Translations under genes and position numbers: made by a program | Shown: positions 32,434-39,084 of the stretch, piece by piece | Layout: every line of letters begins with the position of its first letter | Position numbering within the stretch: the stretch's first letter is position 1 | Origin: Candidatus Rokuibacteriota bacterium | GTDB taxonomy: Bacteria; Methylomirabilota; Methylomirabilia; Rokubacteriales; CSP1-6 | Assembly (NCBI GenBank): GCA_003220335.1 | Contig: QHSB01000054.1 | Coordinates: forward strand, 1 to 39,084 | DNA: 39,084 nt | Reading direction: 5' to 3' | Notes under the pieces: model-generated | What the model was told of the DNA's origin: nothing | Database searches by the model: none | What the model saw: only the letters and a program-made list of their open reading frames with translations

Positions 32434-32516
32434 CGACCGAGACCGCATTCAAAATCCTCAACGTCGATGACTACCGGGCGGCGCTGTACTCGCGGAGCAA
32501 GATCCTGCGCCAGGCT
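32430..32516 (+). pseudogene. Detached start of a receiver domain (out of frame with the kinase that follows)
   Basis: From GTG 32430 (GTGA overlap with the preceding kinase) the frame reads a normal receiver opening: FKILNVDDYRAALYSRSKIL then RQA, ending near 32516. Receivers of this type continue GFEV, about 30 more residues with the phospho-acceptor Asp, then a second GFEV followed by C(K/R)xIK. Here the second GFEVCKQIK follows at once but in another reading frame. So roughly 34 codons plus one base seem to be missing at the GGC shared by both sides (32513-32515). The frame itself goes on to a stop at 32579 with no sensible protein. Confidence 0.65.
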
Positions 32517-32521
32517 TCGAG

Positions 32522-34237
32522 GTGTGCAAGCAGATCAAGGGGGATCCCGACCTCGCGGTCATCCAGGTCGTCCACATGACCGCGTCCTCCGCCGGCACCG
32601 ACGACCAGGTGCGCGGCCTGGACCAGGGTGCCGACGGCTACCTGATCGAGCCGCTCGAGCCGAAGGTCCTGCTGGCGACCGTCCGCTCGCTCGAGCGCGC
32701 GTACCGCGCCGAGGCGAAGGTGCGGACGGCCGCCTGGCACTGGGAGCAGACCTTCGAGGCCATCAGCGACGGCGTCTGTCTGCTCGACGCCGACGGCCGC
32801 ATCCTGCGCGCCAACGCCGTGTTCGCGCGCCTCGCCGGCATCGAGAGCGGCGCGCTCGCCGGCCGCCGGCTGCGTGACATCATCCCCGGGCTCGACACCA
32901 ACGTGGGGCCCGCATCGCGCGTGATCTACGAGCTCGAGCGCGGCGGACGCTGGCTACGCATGAGGATCGACCCCGTCCGGGACGCCGACGGTGGCGCCGA
33001 GGGCGCCGTCTGCATCGTGGCCGACGTGACGGACGCGAAGCTCGCCGAGCGCGCGCGGCAGGACCTCCTGCGCAGCGAGCGGGTGGCCCGCACCTCGGCC
33101 GAGGCGGCCAATCGCGCAAAGGACGAGTTCCTGGCGGTTGTCTCGCACGAGTTGCGAACGCCGCTCACCGCGATGCTCGGCTGGAGCGGCATGCTGCGCT
33201 CCGACGATCTTGCCACCGAGAAGGCGCGGCGCGCCTTCGACGTCATCGTTCGCAACACCCGGATGCAGGCGCAGCTGGTCGACGATCTCCTCGACGTCTC
33301 GCGGATCGTGTCCGGCAAGCTCAGCCTCGAGATCGGCGTCGTGAACGTCGCGCGAATCGTGGACGGCGCGCTCGACGCCGTGCGCGGCGTCGCCCTCGCC
33401 AAGGGCATCGAGGTGCGGGCGAGCGTCGAGGGGACGCTCCGGTCGATCGCCGGCGACGCCGCCCGCCTGCAACAGGTCGTCTCGAACCTGGTCTCCAACG
33501 CCGTCAAGTTCACCCCGAAGGGCGGCCGGGTCGACGTCGCCGTGCGCGCGGAGCCGGACGCGGTCACGATCGAGGTGCGCGATACCGGCATCGGCATCGC
33601 GCCCGAGGTCCTGCCCCGAATCTTCGAGCGATTCCAGCAGGGCGACGCGTCGAGCCGCCGCTCGCAGGGCGGACTCGGCCTCGGCCTGGCCATCGTGCGT
33701 CACCTCACCGCGATGCATCACGGCAGCGTGGTGGCCGCGAGCGAAGGCCCGGGGAAGGGCGCGACGTTCACGCTCCGCCTGCCCGCCGAGCCTCCTCCGG
33801 CGACGAGCCAGGCCGCCGGGGACCGGTCACCGCGCTCCGCGACGTCGATGGAGCCGGACCTGACGGGCGTCCGCGTCCTTCTCGTGGACGACGAGAGGGA
33901 CACGCTCGAGCTCTTCGCGACGGCGCTCGGGCAGTGGGGGGCGACCGTCGTGAGCGCCGCCGACGCCTCCGCCGCGCTGCGCGCCTTCGAGCGCGAGGTG
34001 CCCGACGTGCTCGTCAGCGACATCGGCATGCCCGGCATCGACGGCTACGATCTCATCCGGCAGGTCCGCGCGCGGCCCGCCGCGCAGGGCGGTCAGGTGC
34101 CGGGCATCGCGCTGACCGCGTACGCAATGGGCACCGACTCGGGACGGATCGCCGACGCCGGCTACCAGCGCCACGTGACAAAGCCGCTGGACCCCCTGGT
34201 CCTCGCCCGCGCCATCGCCGACGTCGTCCGCGGCTGA
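32522..34237 (+). CDS. Hybrid sensor histidine kinase (receiver remnant-PAS-HisKA-HATPase-receiver)
   Basis: 571 residues from GTG 32522, the first in-frame start after the disruption. Residues 1-60 are the second half of a receiver (IQVVHMTAS, GADGYLIEPLEP) without its phospho-acceptor Asp. A PAS domain follows (about 73-175; SDGVCLLDADGRILRANAVF), then HisKA with His209 in VVSHELRTPLTAML, HATPase (about 305-425; Asn327, DTGIGIAP, GGLGLGLAIV) and an intact C-terminal receiver (450-570; Asp456-457, Asp500 in VLVSDIGMPG, Lys554). Soluble. It is the last gene of the rsb run. True translation would need a start here; no good ribosome binding site is seen, so expression may depend on reinitiation or the locus may be degenerating. 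Confidence 0.85.
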   Translation: MCKQIKGDPDLAVIQVVHMTASSAGTDDQVRGLDQGADGYLIEPLEPKVLLATVRSLERAYRAEAKVRTAAWHWEQTFEAISDGVCLLDADGRILRANAVFARLAGIESGALAGRRLRDIIPGLDTNVGPASRVIYELERGGRWLRMRIDPVRDADGGAEGAVCIVADVTDAKLAERARQDLLRSERVARTSAEAANRAKDEFLAVVSHELRTPLTAMLGWSGMLRSDDLATEKARRAFDVIVRNTRMQAQLVDDLLDVSRIVSGKLSLEIGVVNVARIVDGALDAVRGVALAKGIEVRASVEGTLRSIAGDAARLQQVVSNLVSNAVKFTPKGGRVDVAVRAEPDAVTIEVRDTGIGIAPEVLPRIFERFQQGDASSRRSQGGLGLGLAIVRHLTAMHHGSVVAASEGPGKGATFTLRLPAEPPPATSQAAGDRSPRSATSMEPDLTGVRVLLVDDERDTLELFATALGQWGATVVSAADASAALRAFEREVPDVLVSDIGMPGIDGYDLIRQVRARPAAQGGQVPGIALTAYAMGTDSGRIADAGYQRHVTKPLDPLVLARAIADVVRG

Positions 34238-34245
34238 GCGGAGAA

Positions 34246-34317
34246 TCGAGGAGCGCCCCGGGTTTCCCGGGGCGCTCCGAGCGTCGGGGGGCTTGGGGGG
34301 CCATTTCGGGGCCCCCA
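34246..34317 (+). repeat. Composite double-hairpin repeat, tandem copy 1
   Basis: Perfect 13-bp stem GGAGCGCCCCGGG/CCCGGGGCGCTCC with loop TTT (34250-34278), link GAGCGT, then GGGGGGCTTGGGGGG and a second stem-loop closing with GGCCCCC (to 34317). It starts nine bases after the kinase stop codon. No T-tract follows, so it is a weak candidate for a classic terminator. Same plan as 15411-15479. Confidence 0.78.
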
Positions 34318-34332
34318 TAGGCTGGCGCGATC

Positions 34333-34405
34333 TAGAGGAGCGGCACGGCTTCGCCGGGACGCTCCGAAGGCTGGGGGGTTTGGGGGGCCATTTCGGGGCC
34401 CCCCA
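34333..34405 (+). repeat. Composite double-hairpin repeat, tandem copy 2
   Basis: Offset 87 bases from copy 1. First hairpin has the same 13-3-13 layout with different arm bases (GGAGCGGCACGGC, loop TTC, GCCGGGACGCTCC; 11 of 13 pairs kept). Then GGGGGGTTTGGGGGG and an 8-bp stem GGGGGGCC/GGCCCCCC with loop ATTTCGG. It ends two bases before the stop codon of the convergent RraA-like gene. The two copies fill the 169-base gap. Confidence 0.78.
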
Positions 34406-34406
34406 T

Positions 34407-35075
34407 TTAAAAAGCCCCGAATTTCTCGTAGGCGGCCAGCGGCGTCATCCCGCGCTTGACCGCGGTGCGCACCTTGTTCTCGGTGCCCACCAGCCGCTCG
34501 CAGCGCTGCAGCACCTCGTGCGCCACGCGCCGCGGCACGACCACCACGCCGTCGAGGTCGCCCACCACGATGTCGCCGAGGCTCACGCGCACGCCGCCGA
34601 CCGTCAGGGGCTGGCCCCAGTCGGTGACGCGCCAGCGCGGCACCGAATCTTGAGGACTGCGATAGCGCACGAAGGTCGGAAAGCGGGTGCGCGCGATGGA
34701 AGCGGCGTCGCGCGTGCTGCCGTCGATCACGGCGCCGCGGACCTTCCGCCCACGGAACCACTCCGCCGACAGCTCGCCGAAGTGCGCGGCCTCCTGGTCG
34801 TTGGCGGCCAGCACCAGCACCGAGTCGGCCGGCACCGCGCCAAGCATGGCCAGGAACTTTCGCAGCGTGGCGTCGCGCTCGCGCGGCGAGCCGCGGTGCG
34901 TGCGGCCGCGCGCCGTGAACGCGTAGCCGGCCAGCCGCATGTCCGGCGTGAGCGGCTGGATCGCGTGCGGCAGCGTCTGCCGCAGCAGGCCCATCTCGTC
35001 CATGACGTCGGTGATGGCGGCCGTGTAGATCTTCGCAAAGCGGCGCGGCAGATTGTCGGAGCGTCGCGAGGCCAT
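34407..35075 (-). CDS. RraA-family protein (HMG/CHA aldolase-like)
   Basis: A 222-residue protein of the RraA / 4-hydroxy-4-methyl-2-oxoglutarate aldolase fold, which includes RNase E regulators and class II pyruvate aldolases or demethylmenaquinone methyltransferase-like proteins. Marks: YTAAITDVMDEMG at the N-terminus, RLAGYAFTARG, VLVLAANDQEAAHFGEL and the metal/substrate motif RGAVIDGSTRDAASIA with the conserved Arg-Asp, then GDIVVGDLDGVVVVPR. The exact reaction cannot be read. ATG at 35075 chosen because the family motif begins soon after; a frame to 35183 overlaps the neighbour. It lies 11 bases behind the FAD oxidoreductase and may belong to the PKS operon. Confidence 0.85.
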   Translation of the reverse strand: MASRRSDNLPRRFAKIYTAAITDVMDEMGLLRQTLPHAIQPLTPDMRLAGYAFTARGRTHRGSPRERDATLRKFLAMLGAVPADSVLVLAANDQEAAHFGELSAEWFRGRKVRGAVIDGSTRDAASIARTRFPTFVRYRSPQDSVPRWRVTDWGQPLTVGGVRVSLGDIVVGDLDGVVVVPRRVAHEVLQRCERLVGTENKVRTAVKRGMTPLAAYEKFGAF

Positions 35076-35086
35076 GGCCCGGGATT

Positions 35087-36286
35087 CTACGACAAGAGCA
35101 GGCGGGGCAGCGCGCGCGGCGGCACATAGTCGCCGATCACGCCGAGGAGCGTGTCGAGCAGGCGCGGCCGGGCCGCGAGCCACCGCGCGGCGAGATTCGC
35201 CAGACGACGGCGGCCGATCAGCGCCTGCAGCGCGCGCGTCACGCGCTCCTTGTCGGCGAAGGCGGCGCGGCGGGCCCGTCCGTAGGCGGCCAGGGCCGCC
35301 GCCGAGACGTCATCGGCGCGCAGCGCGGTGACCAGCGTGTCCGCCGCCAGCTCCGCGGAGCGCAGCGCGGTGAAGATCCCCTCACCGGTGAACGGGTCAT
35401 AGAAGCCCGCCGCGTCGCCGACGAAGAGCACGCCGCCCTCGCGCGGCGGCGTCACGCGATACGCGAGCGGTCCCATCGACGAAAGCGGCGCCACGCGCCG
35501 TGCGCAGGCGAGCCGCCGCGCCAGGTGCGGCAGCTGCTTCACCCGCGCGGCGAAGAAATCCTCGAGGCGCGACCGCCACGGCACCGCATGGGCAAGCGGC
35601 ACCACGAGGCTGAGGTTGACGCGGTCGGGCGCGAGCGGGTTGAGGATCGCGTAGTCGGGCGGGTCGACGAAGATCTCTCCGACGTCGCGGCAGTCCGGCA
35701 CGCCGACGACGTAGGTGACGAGGGCCATCCGGGCGAGCCGATGCGGATGGCGACAGCCGAGCGCGTGCGCGATCGCCGAGGCGCGGCCGTCGGCGGCCAC
35801 CACGACGCGCGCGCGCATCTCCACCCGGGCGCCCGCGCCGTCCACGCCGACCACCCCCACCACGTCGCCGTGCTCGACCACGACGTCGGTGACCCGCACC
35901 CCGAGGTACAGGTCCACCGGCTGCGCGCGCACGCGGTCGAGCAGGGCCCCGTCGAGCGTGGCGCGGGAGACGCCGATCGCCTGCTCTCGATACGGGCGGA
36001 AGCCGCCGACGGCGCCGTAACGGCCGGTGAGCACGGTGCCATCGGGGGCGGTGATGCGCATGCCGGCCAGCGCGACGGCGCCCCCCGCGTCGAGCACCTT
36101 CAGCGCACCGAGCCGGTCGAGGACGCGGCCGGCCTCGGGGCTCAGGTACTCGCCGCAGACTTTGGGCCGCGCGCGCGGGCCGCGCTCGAGCACGGTCACG
36201 GCCAGCCCCTGCTCAGCGAGCAGGATGGCCGTGGCCGCGCCGGCGGGCCCGGCGCCGACGACCAGGACGTCGGCGGCGCGCATCAT
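35087..36286 (-). CDS. FAD-dependent oxidoreductase (geranylgeranyl reductase / monooxygenase family)
   Basis: 399 residues. FAD-binding VLVVGAGPAGAATAILLAEQ (GxGxxG 11-16), then LERGPRARPKVCGEYLSPEA with the Cys-Gly typical of geranylgeranyl-reductase-like enzymes, DG motif AADGRASAIAHALG and the second FAD motif VLFVGDAAGFYDPFTGEGI. Such enzymes hydroxylate aromatic rings or reduce isoprenoid double bonds. Placed third behind a type III PKS and a methyltransferase, it probably modifies the polyketide product, for example by ring hydroxylation as flavoproteins do in alkylresorcinol operons. ATG at 36286 overlaps the methyltransferase stop as ATGA. Confidence 0.88.
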   Translation of the reverse strand: MMRAADVLVVGAGPAGAATAILLAEQGLAVTVLERGPRARPKVCGEYLSPEAGRVLDRLGALKVLDAGGAVALAGMRITAPDGTVLTGRYGAVGGFRPYREQAIGVSRATLDGALLDRVRAQPVDLYLGVRVTDVVVEHGDVVGVVGVDGAGARVEMRARVVVAADGRASAIAHALGCRHPHRLARMALVTYVVGVPDCRDVGEIFVDPPDYAILNPLAPDRVNLSLVVPLAHAVPWRSRLEDFFAARVKQLPHLARRLACARRVAPLSSMGPLAYRVTPPREGGVLFVGDAAGFYDPFTGEGIFTALRSAELAADTLVTALRADDVSAAALAAYGRARRAAFADKERVTRALQALIGRRRLANLAARWLAARPRLLDTLLGVIGDYVPPRALPRLLLS

Positions 36287-36978
36287 GTGGCCTCCACCAC
36301 GAGCCGCGCGAGCCACGGATAACGCGTGACCGTCGCCCGCGTGACGCCGGCGGCGCCGAACAGGGCGCCCAGCTCCGAGGGCGCGTAGGCGCGCCGCACG
36401 GAGAGCGGCCCGTCGTGGCGCGACATCGGGTGCACCGGCAGCAGCCGCGTGGCGAGCCAGACGAGACCGAGCGCCAGCGGCGTGCGGGCGAGGTCGTTCA
36501 CCACCACCCGGCCGCGGCACGCGCGACGCATCTCGCGCAGCGCCGGCACGGCCGCGTCGGGCTCGAGGTGATGGAGCGTGAGCCCCGCGTGCACGACGTC
36601 GGCCGCGCCCGCCGCCAGCGGCAGCGCGGTGGCGTCGGCGCGCAGGACCGCGATGTCCGGGTACGCGGCGCACGCCGCGATGGCCAGTCGTGCCGTCTCC
36701 GCATCGTCATCGACGACGAGCACGCGCACGCGTCGCCCCGCGCGGCGCGCCCAGCGCACCACGCGCCGCGCGAAGGCACCGTCGCCGCCGCCCACGTCAA
36801 CGATGCGCAGCGTGCGCTCGGGCGGCGCGTGCGCCGCGACGCGCCGCACCCGCGCGAGCGACAGCGCGTGCCCTCCGAACCAGGCGTTGAGACGGTCGAG
36901 GTCGGCGAGGGTGGCGGCGAGATCGGCCGGAGGCACACGGCCGTCGAGATACTCGCGCGCGCCCTCCGCCCGCCGCAT
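36283..36978 (-). CDS. Class I SAM-dependent methyltransferase
   Basis: 231 residues. Motif I LRIVDVGGGDGAFARRVV (about 58-74), the acidic residue after strand 2 in VLVVDDDAET, motif II/III region LPLAAGAADVVHAGLTLHHLEPDA, and post-motifs REMRRACRGRVVVNDLART. The fold and the LHHL segment resemble UbiE/UbiG-type C- or O-methyltransferases. It lies between the type III PKS and the FAD enzyme, with stop and start overlapping as TGATG, so it most likely methylates the polyketide. A GTG three bases earlier (36981) is an equal start candidate. Confidence 0.88.
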   Translation of the reverse strand: MRRAEGAREYLDGRVPPADLAATLADLDRLNAWFGGHALSLARVRRVAAHAPPERTLRIVDVGGGDGAFARRVVRWARRAGRRVRVLVVDDDAETARLAIAACAAYPDIAVLRADATALPLAAGAADVVHAGLTLHHLEPDAAVPALREMRRACRGRVVVNDLARTPLALGLVWLATRLLPVHPMSRHDGPLSVRRAYAPSELGALFGAAGVTRATVTRYPWLARLVVEAT

Positions 36979-38003
36979 CACCAGCGGAGCAGCGCGCCTT
37001 CGGCCGCGAAGCCGGGGCCGAGGCCGATCATGAGTCCCCAGTCGCCCGGCACGGGATGCTCGAGGCGCAGCAGGCGCTCGAGGACGAAGAGGATGGTCGC
37101 CGAGGACATGTTGCCCTGCTCGCGCAGGACCGCGCGTGCGTGAGCCATCTGGGCGTCAGTGAGGTCCAGCAGGTCGCGCGCGCGGTCCAGCACGCGGCGG
37201 CCCGCGGAGTGCAGCACCCAGTGCGCGATGTCGTCGCGCTTGAGGCCCTGTGTCTCCATGAGCGCGCGCGCCATCTGACCCATCATCGAGGCCCCGATGC
37301 GCCGGACCTCCTTGGAGAGCACGACGCGCGGCCGGCCGCCCGGATACTCGAACCCCATCGCGGGCAGATGCTCGGAGCTGAACAGCGTGCGGTGCCCGAT
37401 GATCGCGGGCCCACGCGCGTCGTCGCCGCCGAGCGCCACCGCGCCCGCGCCGTCGGCGAAGATGGCGTGAGCGACGGCGCTCTCGAGCCGGTCGTCGAGG
37501 AAATACGCGGCCGAGCAGATCTCGACGGCGGTCACGAGCGCGCGGTGGCCGGGGAACGTCTGCAGGTGATTCCACGCCTGCTGCAGCGCGACCATGGCGG
37601 AGGCGCAGCCGGTGTCGCCCACGTGCACGCGCTGGACCTCTGCGCGGCAGCCGAGGCGGGCGACCAGATGGGCGTCGAGGCTCGGCGTGAGCCGTCCCGT
37701 GCACGTCGTGGTGGCGATGAAGTCCACATCCTCCGGCGTCCAGCCCGCCCGCGCCAGCGTTGCGCGGGCGGCCGATTCCGCCAGCGCCAGCGCGCCCTCG
37801 CAGAACCGCGCGTTGAGCTCGTCCACCGTCTCGTTCGGCGTGAAGCGCGCGGGGTCGATCCAGAGGTGACGGCCCTCGATGTCGCTGGCCGCGAAGAACC
37901 CGCGCCGGCGCTCGTCGGCATATCCGGCGAGCGCCAGGATCTGCGCCTGCGTGTAACGATAGGGCGGCACGGCGGTGGCAACGGCAGCGATGCGGGGCGT
38001 CAT
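36978..38003 (-). CDS. Type III polyketide synthase (chalcone/stilbene synthase family)
   Basis: A 341-residue homodimeric ketosynthase that extends an acyl-CoA starter with malonyl units and cyclises the product. The Cys-His-Asn triad is intact: Cys133 in VGDTGCASAM, His265 in HWVLHSAGRR, Asn298 in EQGNMSSATILF. Other marks: TTTCTGRLTPSLDAHL, VEICSAAYF, FADGAGAVAL and the C-terminal GLGPGFAAE. The loop after the His reads SAGR where plant enzymes have PGGP. Products of bacterial relatives are alkylresorcinols and alkylpyrones; the starter here is unknown. First gene of a PKS / methyltransferase / FAD enzyme operon, divergent from the carbonic anhydrase gene. Confidence 0.94.
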   Translation of the reverse strand: MTPRIAAVATAVPPYRYTQAQILALAGYADERRRGFFAASDIEGRHLWIDPARFTPNETVDELNARFCEGALALAESAARATLARAGWTPEDVDFIATTTCTGRLTPSLDAHLVARLGCRAEVQRVHVGDTGCASAMVALQQAWNHLQTFPGHRALVTAVEICSAAYFLDDRLESAVAHAIFADGAGAVALGGDDARGPAIIGHRTLFSSEHLPAMGFEYPGGRPRVVLSKEVRRIGASMMGQMARALMETQGLKRDDIAHWVLHSAGRRVLDRARDLLDLTDAQMAHARAVLREQGNMSSATILFVLERLLRLEHPVPGDWGLMIGLGPGFAAEGALLRW

Positions 38004-38047
38004 ATAAGATGAAGCTCAACGTCGAGCATACTGCGAGGGTCGAGCCC

Positions 38048-38578
38048 ATGCCACTCTTCAGCTTCGAAGGCAAAAGTCCGAACGTGCATCCGACCGCATT
38101 CATCGCGCCGACGGCCGTCCTCATCGGCGACGTCACGATCGAGGAGCGCGCCTCGGTCTGGTACAACGCCGTGCTGCGCGGCGACCTGAACCCGATCGTC
38201 GTGCGCGCCGGCGCCAACGTGCAGGACTGCTCCGTCGTGCACGTGACGGCGCGCGCCGGCGTCGAGATCGGCCGCGGCGCCACCGTCGGCCACAACTGCA
38301 CCATCCACGCCGCCTGGCTCGGCGAGGAGGCCCTCGTCGGCAACGGCAGCACCGTGCTCGACGGGGCGCGCATCGGGGTGCGCGCGATGATCGCGGGCGG
38401 CGCGCTCGTCACGCCGGAGACGGAGGTGCCCGACGGCATGCTGGCCATGGGCACGCCCGCGAAGGTGAAGGGCCCGCTCGCCGGCACCCCCGCCGAGTTC
38501 TGGGTGAAGGCGAATCCGCAGGGCTACCAGAAGCTCGCGCAGCGCCACCTGGCGGGCATCGCGGAGGTCCCGCGATGA
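38048..38578 (+). CDS. Gamma-carbonic anhydrase family protein
   Basis: A 176-residue left-handed beta-helix protein that forms trimers with a metal at each interface. The three ligand histidines are present: His65 (SVVHV), His82 and His87 (GHNCTIHAA). The opening PNVHPTAFIAPTAVLIGDV and SVWYNAVLRGD, and hexapeptide repeats through AMIAGGALVTPETEVPDGML, fit the YrdA/PaaY/CaiE-like group, whose members are often inactive or weak as carbonic anhydrases. I chose ATG 38048, with GAGGG eight bases upstream, over 38009; a TATAAG box at 38003-38008 would then be a promoter element. Its stop overlaps the next gene as ATGA. Confidence 0.9.
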   Translation: MPLFSFEGKSPNVHPTAFIAPTAVLIGDVTIEERASVWYNAVLRGDLNPIVVRAGANVQDCSVVHVTARAGVEIGRGATVGHNCTIHAAWLGEEALVGNGSTVLDGARIGVRAMIAGGALVTPETEVPDGMLAMGTPAKVKGPLAGTPAEFWVKANPQGYQKLAQRHLAGIAEVPR

Positions 38579-39084
38579 CGCCGCGGCGCTTCGCGCTGCT
38601 CGCATTCCCGAAGCTGACGTTCCTCGACCTCATCGGCGTATACGATGCGCTCCGCCGGGTGGCGCCCATGGGCGTCGCGCCGGGCGTGAGCGTGACCATC
38701 GTCGGCACCGAGCCCGAGGTGGCCGATGACAGCGGGCTCGTCATGCAGGCGCAGGCGGTGTACCCGGCGCTCGCGGGCTACGATGTGCTGTTCCTGCCGG
38801 GCGGCGTCGGCACGCGCCCACTCATGTACGACGCGCGCTTCGTGCAGTACCTCGCGACGTGGGGCGACACGCGACCGCTCGCCTCCGTGTGCACGGGCTC
38901 GCTGCTCCTGGGTGCGGCGGGCTTCCTGAAGGGCCTTCGCGCGACGACGCACCACAACGCGTTCGACGCGCTGAAGCCGCTCTGCCGCGAGGTCGTCACC
39001 GATCGGCGCATCGTCGAGGACGGGCGCGTGGTCACCGCGGGCGGGGTGGCCTCGTCGCTCGACCTCGGGCTCTACCTCGTCGAG
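38575..39084 (+). CDS. DJ-1/PfpI family protein, isonitrile hydratase-like (partial)
   Basis: 170 residues are visible; the gene runs off the right edge. Class I glutamine amidotransferase-like fold of the ThiJ/PfpI group. The nucleophile is Cys106 in SVCTGSLLLGAAGFLKG, followed by RATTHHNAFDAL; FPKLTFLDLIG with Asp18 lies near the N-terminus, and FLPGGVGTRPLM before the elbow. The C-T-G-S/A-L-x-L-G-A-A-G pattern with the N-terminal Asp is that of isonitrile hydratase (InhA), which turns isonitriles into N-formamides, but many relatives have other or unknown roles. Starts with an ATGA overlap with the carbonic anhydrase gene. Confidence 0.88.
   Translation, partial: MTPRRFALLAFPKLTFLDLIGVYDALRRVAPMGVAPGVSVTIVGTEPEVADDSGLVMQAQAVYPALAGYDVLFLPGGVGTRPLMYDARFVQYLATWGDTRPLASVCTGSLLLGAAGFLKGLRATTHHNAFDALKPLCREVVTDRRIVEDGRVVTAGGVASSLDLGLYLVE

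Noticed and set aside
34250-34278. Perfect 13-bp hairpin considered as a rho-independent terminator of the rsb operon
   Set aside because: No T-tract follows. It is part of a repeated composite element, so I list it as a repeat, although it may still affect transcript ends.
1-39084. tRNA, rRNA, insertion sequences, phage genes and riboswitches
   Set aside because: I looked on both strands and saw no cloverleaf, rRNA core, transposase, integrase or known riboswitch core that I could support.

Overview
The window is very GC-rich and densely packed, and neighbouring genes very often overlap by ATGA or GTGA. The gene content is that of a diderm, respiring, soil or subsurface type bacterium: Rho, Mfd, a SurA-like lipoprotein, Rex, a split F-type ATP synthase operon, complex I subunits L/M/N, many ABC transporters and a stressosome module. 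Candidatus Rokubacteria/Methylomirabilota is my best guess. It rests on gene content and style only; there is no rRNA or other marker to prove it.

Layout. 1-5244 (minus): start of rho, then a SurA-like lipoprotein, mfd and rex. 5308-7044 (minus): the membrane half of ATP synthase (atpZ-atpI-atpB-atpE), closed by an intrinsic terminator that lies in the leader of rex. 7125-20976: a HAD phosphatase followed by a glycerol/glycerophosphate island. The island holds glpK with a ferric-type ABC transporter, an orphan family 5 binding protein, a glycerophosphodiesterase, ugpE-ugpA-ugpB, glpD and a HAD-IIA phosphatase. 21001-21222: a 222-bp element with 49-bp inverted ends. 21245-26108 (minus): nuoL-nuoM-nuoN as a stand-alone operon with a strong promoter that places +1 at the GTG start codon. 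26170-27582: an M23 peptidase. 27730-34237 (plus): an RsbR-RsbS-RsbT module followed by an ATPase/SpoIIE-phosphatase fusion, an RsbT-like/hybrid histidine kinase fusion and a second hybrid kinase whose N-terminal receiver is broken. 34246-34405: a tandem palindromic repeat. 34407-38003 (minus): type III polyketide synthase, methyltransferase, FAD oxidoreductase and an RraA-like protein. 38048-39084 (plus): gamma-carbonic anhydrase and a DJ-1/PfpI protein cut by the window end.

How the parts work together. The glycerol island can import glycerophosphodiesters or glycerol 3-phosphate (UgpBAE), hydrolyse diesters (GDPD), phosphorylate glycerol (GlpK), oxidise glycerol 3-phosphate into the quinone pool (GlpD) and possibly dephosphorylate excess (HAD-IIA). 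The respiratory genes and Rex link electron flow, NADH level and ATP synthesis. The Rsb locus looks like a stressosome whose output is two-component phosphorelay rather than a sigma-B cascade: no rsbV, rsbW, rsbU or sigma factor is present here. The most unusual items are this RsbT-kinase locus with its two apparent deletions, a composite double-hairpin repeat present at two distant loci, the 222-bp inverted-repeat element, the PKS III cluster and the evidence for leaderless transcripts.
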